NCBI GenBank assembly: GCA_964630925.1
Contig: CAZVZK010000241.1
Location: forward strand, 1-10,999
Source: RGDT01 sp964630925
GTDB lineage: Bacteria > Planctomycetota > Planctomycetia > Gemmatales > Gemmataceae
Reading direction: 5' to 3'
DNA length: 10,999 bases
Shown piece after piece: positions 10,988 to 10,999 of this stretch (the first letter of the stretch is position 1; every line of letters begins with the position of its first letter). The notes beneath the pieces were generated by a model, which worked only from the letters and a program-made list of their open reading frames with translations, did no database searches and was not told where the DNA came from. The position numbers were made by a program, and so were the translations under genes.

Positions 10988-10999
10988 GATGAAAATGGG

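Overview
The window looks like chromosomal DNA of a high-GC planctomycete (Planctomycetota, perhaps Gemmatales). The lineage call rests on a DUF1501 protein with a Tat signal, a very large RseP with several PDZ domains, a DUF6930-like protein, small duplicated lipoproteins, an HU protein with a lysine-rich tail, many GTG/TTG starts, and GC-rich palindromes between genes. No rRNA, tRNA, complete insertion sequence or confirmed CRISPR array was found.

Left block (1-3749, minus strand). Four genes are read leftward: a 73-aa single-TM protein, a 769-aa 2-oxoglutarate/Fe(II) dioxygenase with a long helical C-terminal region, a 123-aa conserved small protein, and a DUF6930-like protein that runs off the left edge. 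Gaps are 22, 93 and 3 bp, so at least parts of this set are probably co-transcribed. The last gene has no complete start-to-stop frame inside the window and was found by translating through the edge.

Central block (3827-7843, plus strand). A promoter-like element precedes dxr (MEP isoprenoid pathway). It is followed by overlapping rseP (site-2 intramembrane protease) and a 70-aa membrane protein. dxr-rseP is a widely conserved pairing. RseP is 861 aa, about twice the E. coli length, through an expanded PDZ-containing insert. The convergent gap after this operon holds a long imperfect hairpin (7856-7974) built from 9-bp tandem units.

Right block (8002-10386). Three minus-strand genes lie in order: an HU-family nucleoid protein, then two tandem paralogous 74-aa lipoproteins. 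The HU gene diverges from a plus-strand DUF1501 gene, and the two have closely spaced divergent promoters. Downstream of DUF1501 (10387-10999) there is no intact gene. That stretch holds a second copy of a GC-rich palindrome, a WD40-repeat relic, and, at the right edge, a small hairpin next to a 37-nt sequence that resembles one CRISPR repeat.

The strongest candidates for under-described biology are the dioxygenase and its operon partners, the duplicated lipoproteins, the hairpin repeat, and the CRISPR-like motif at the edge. None is proven to be a new system from this window alone.
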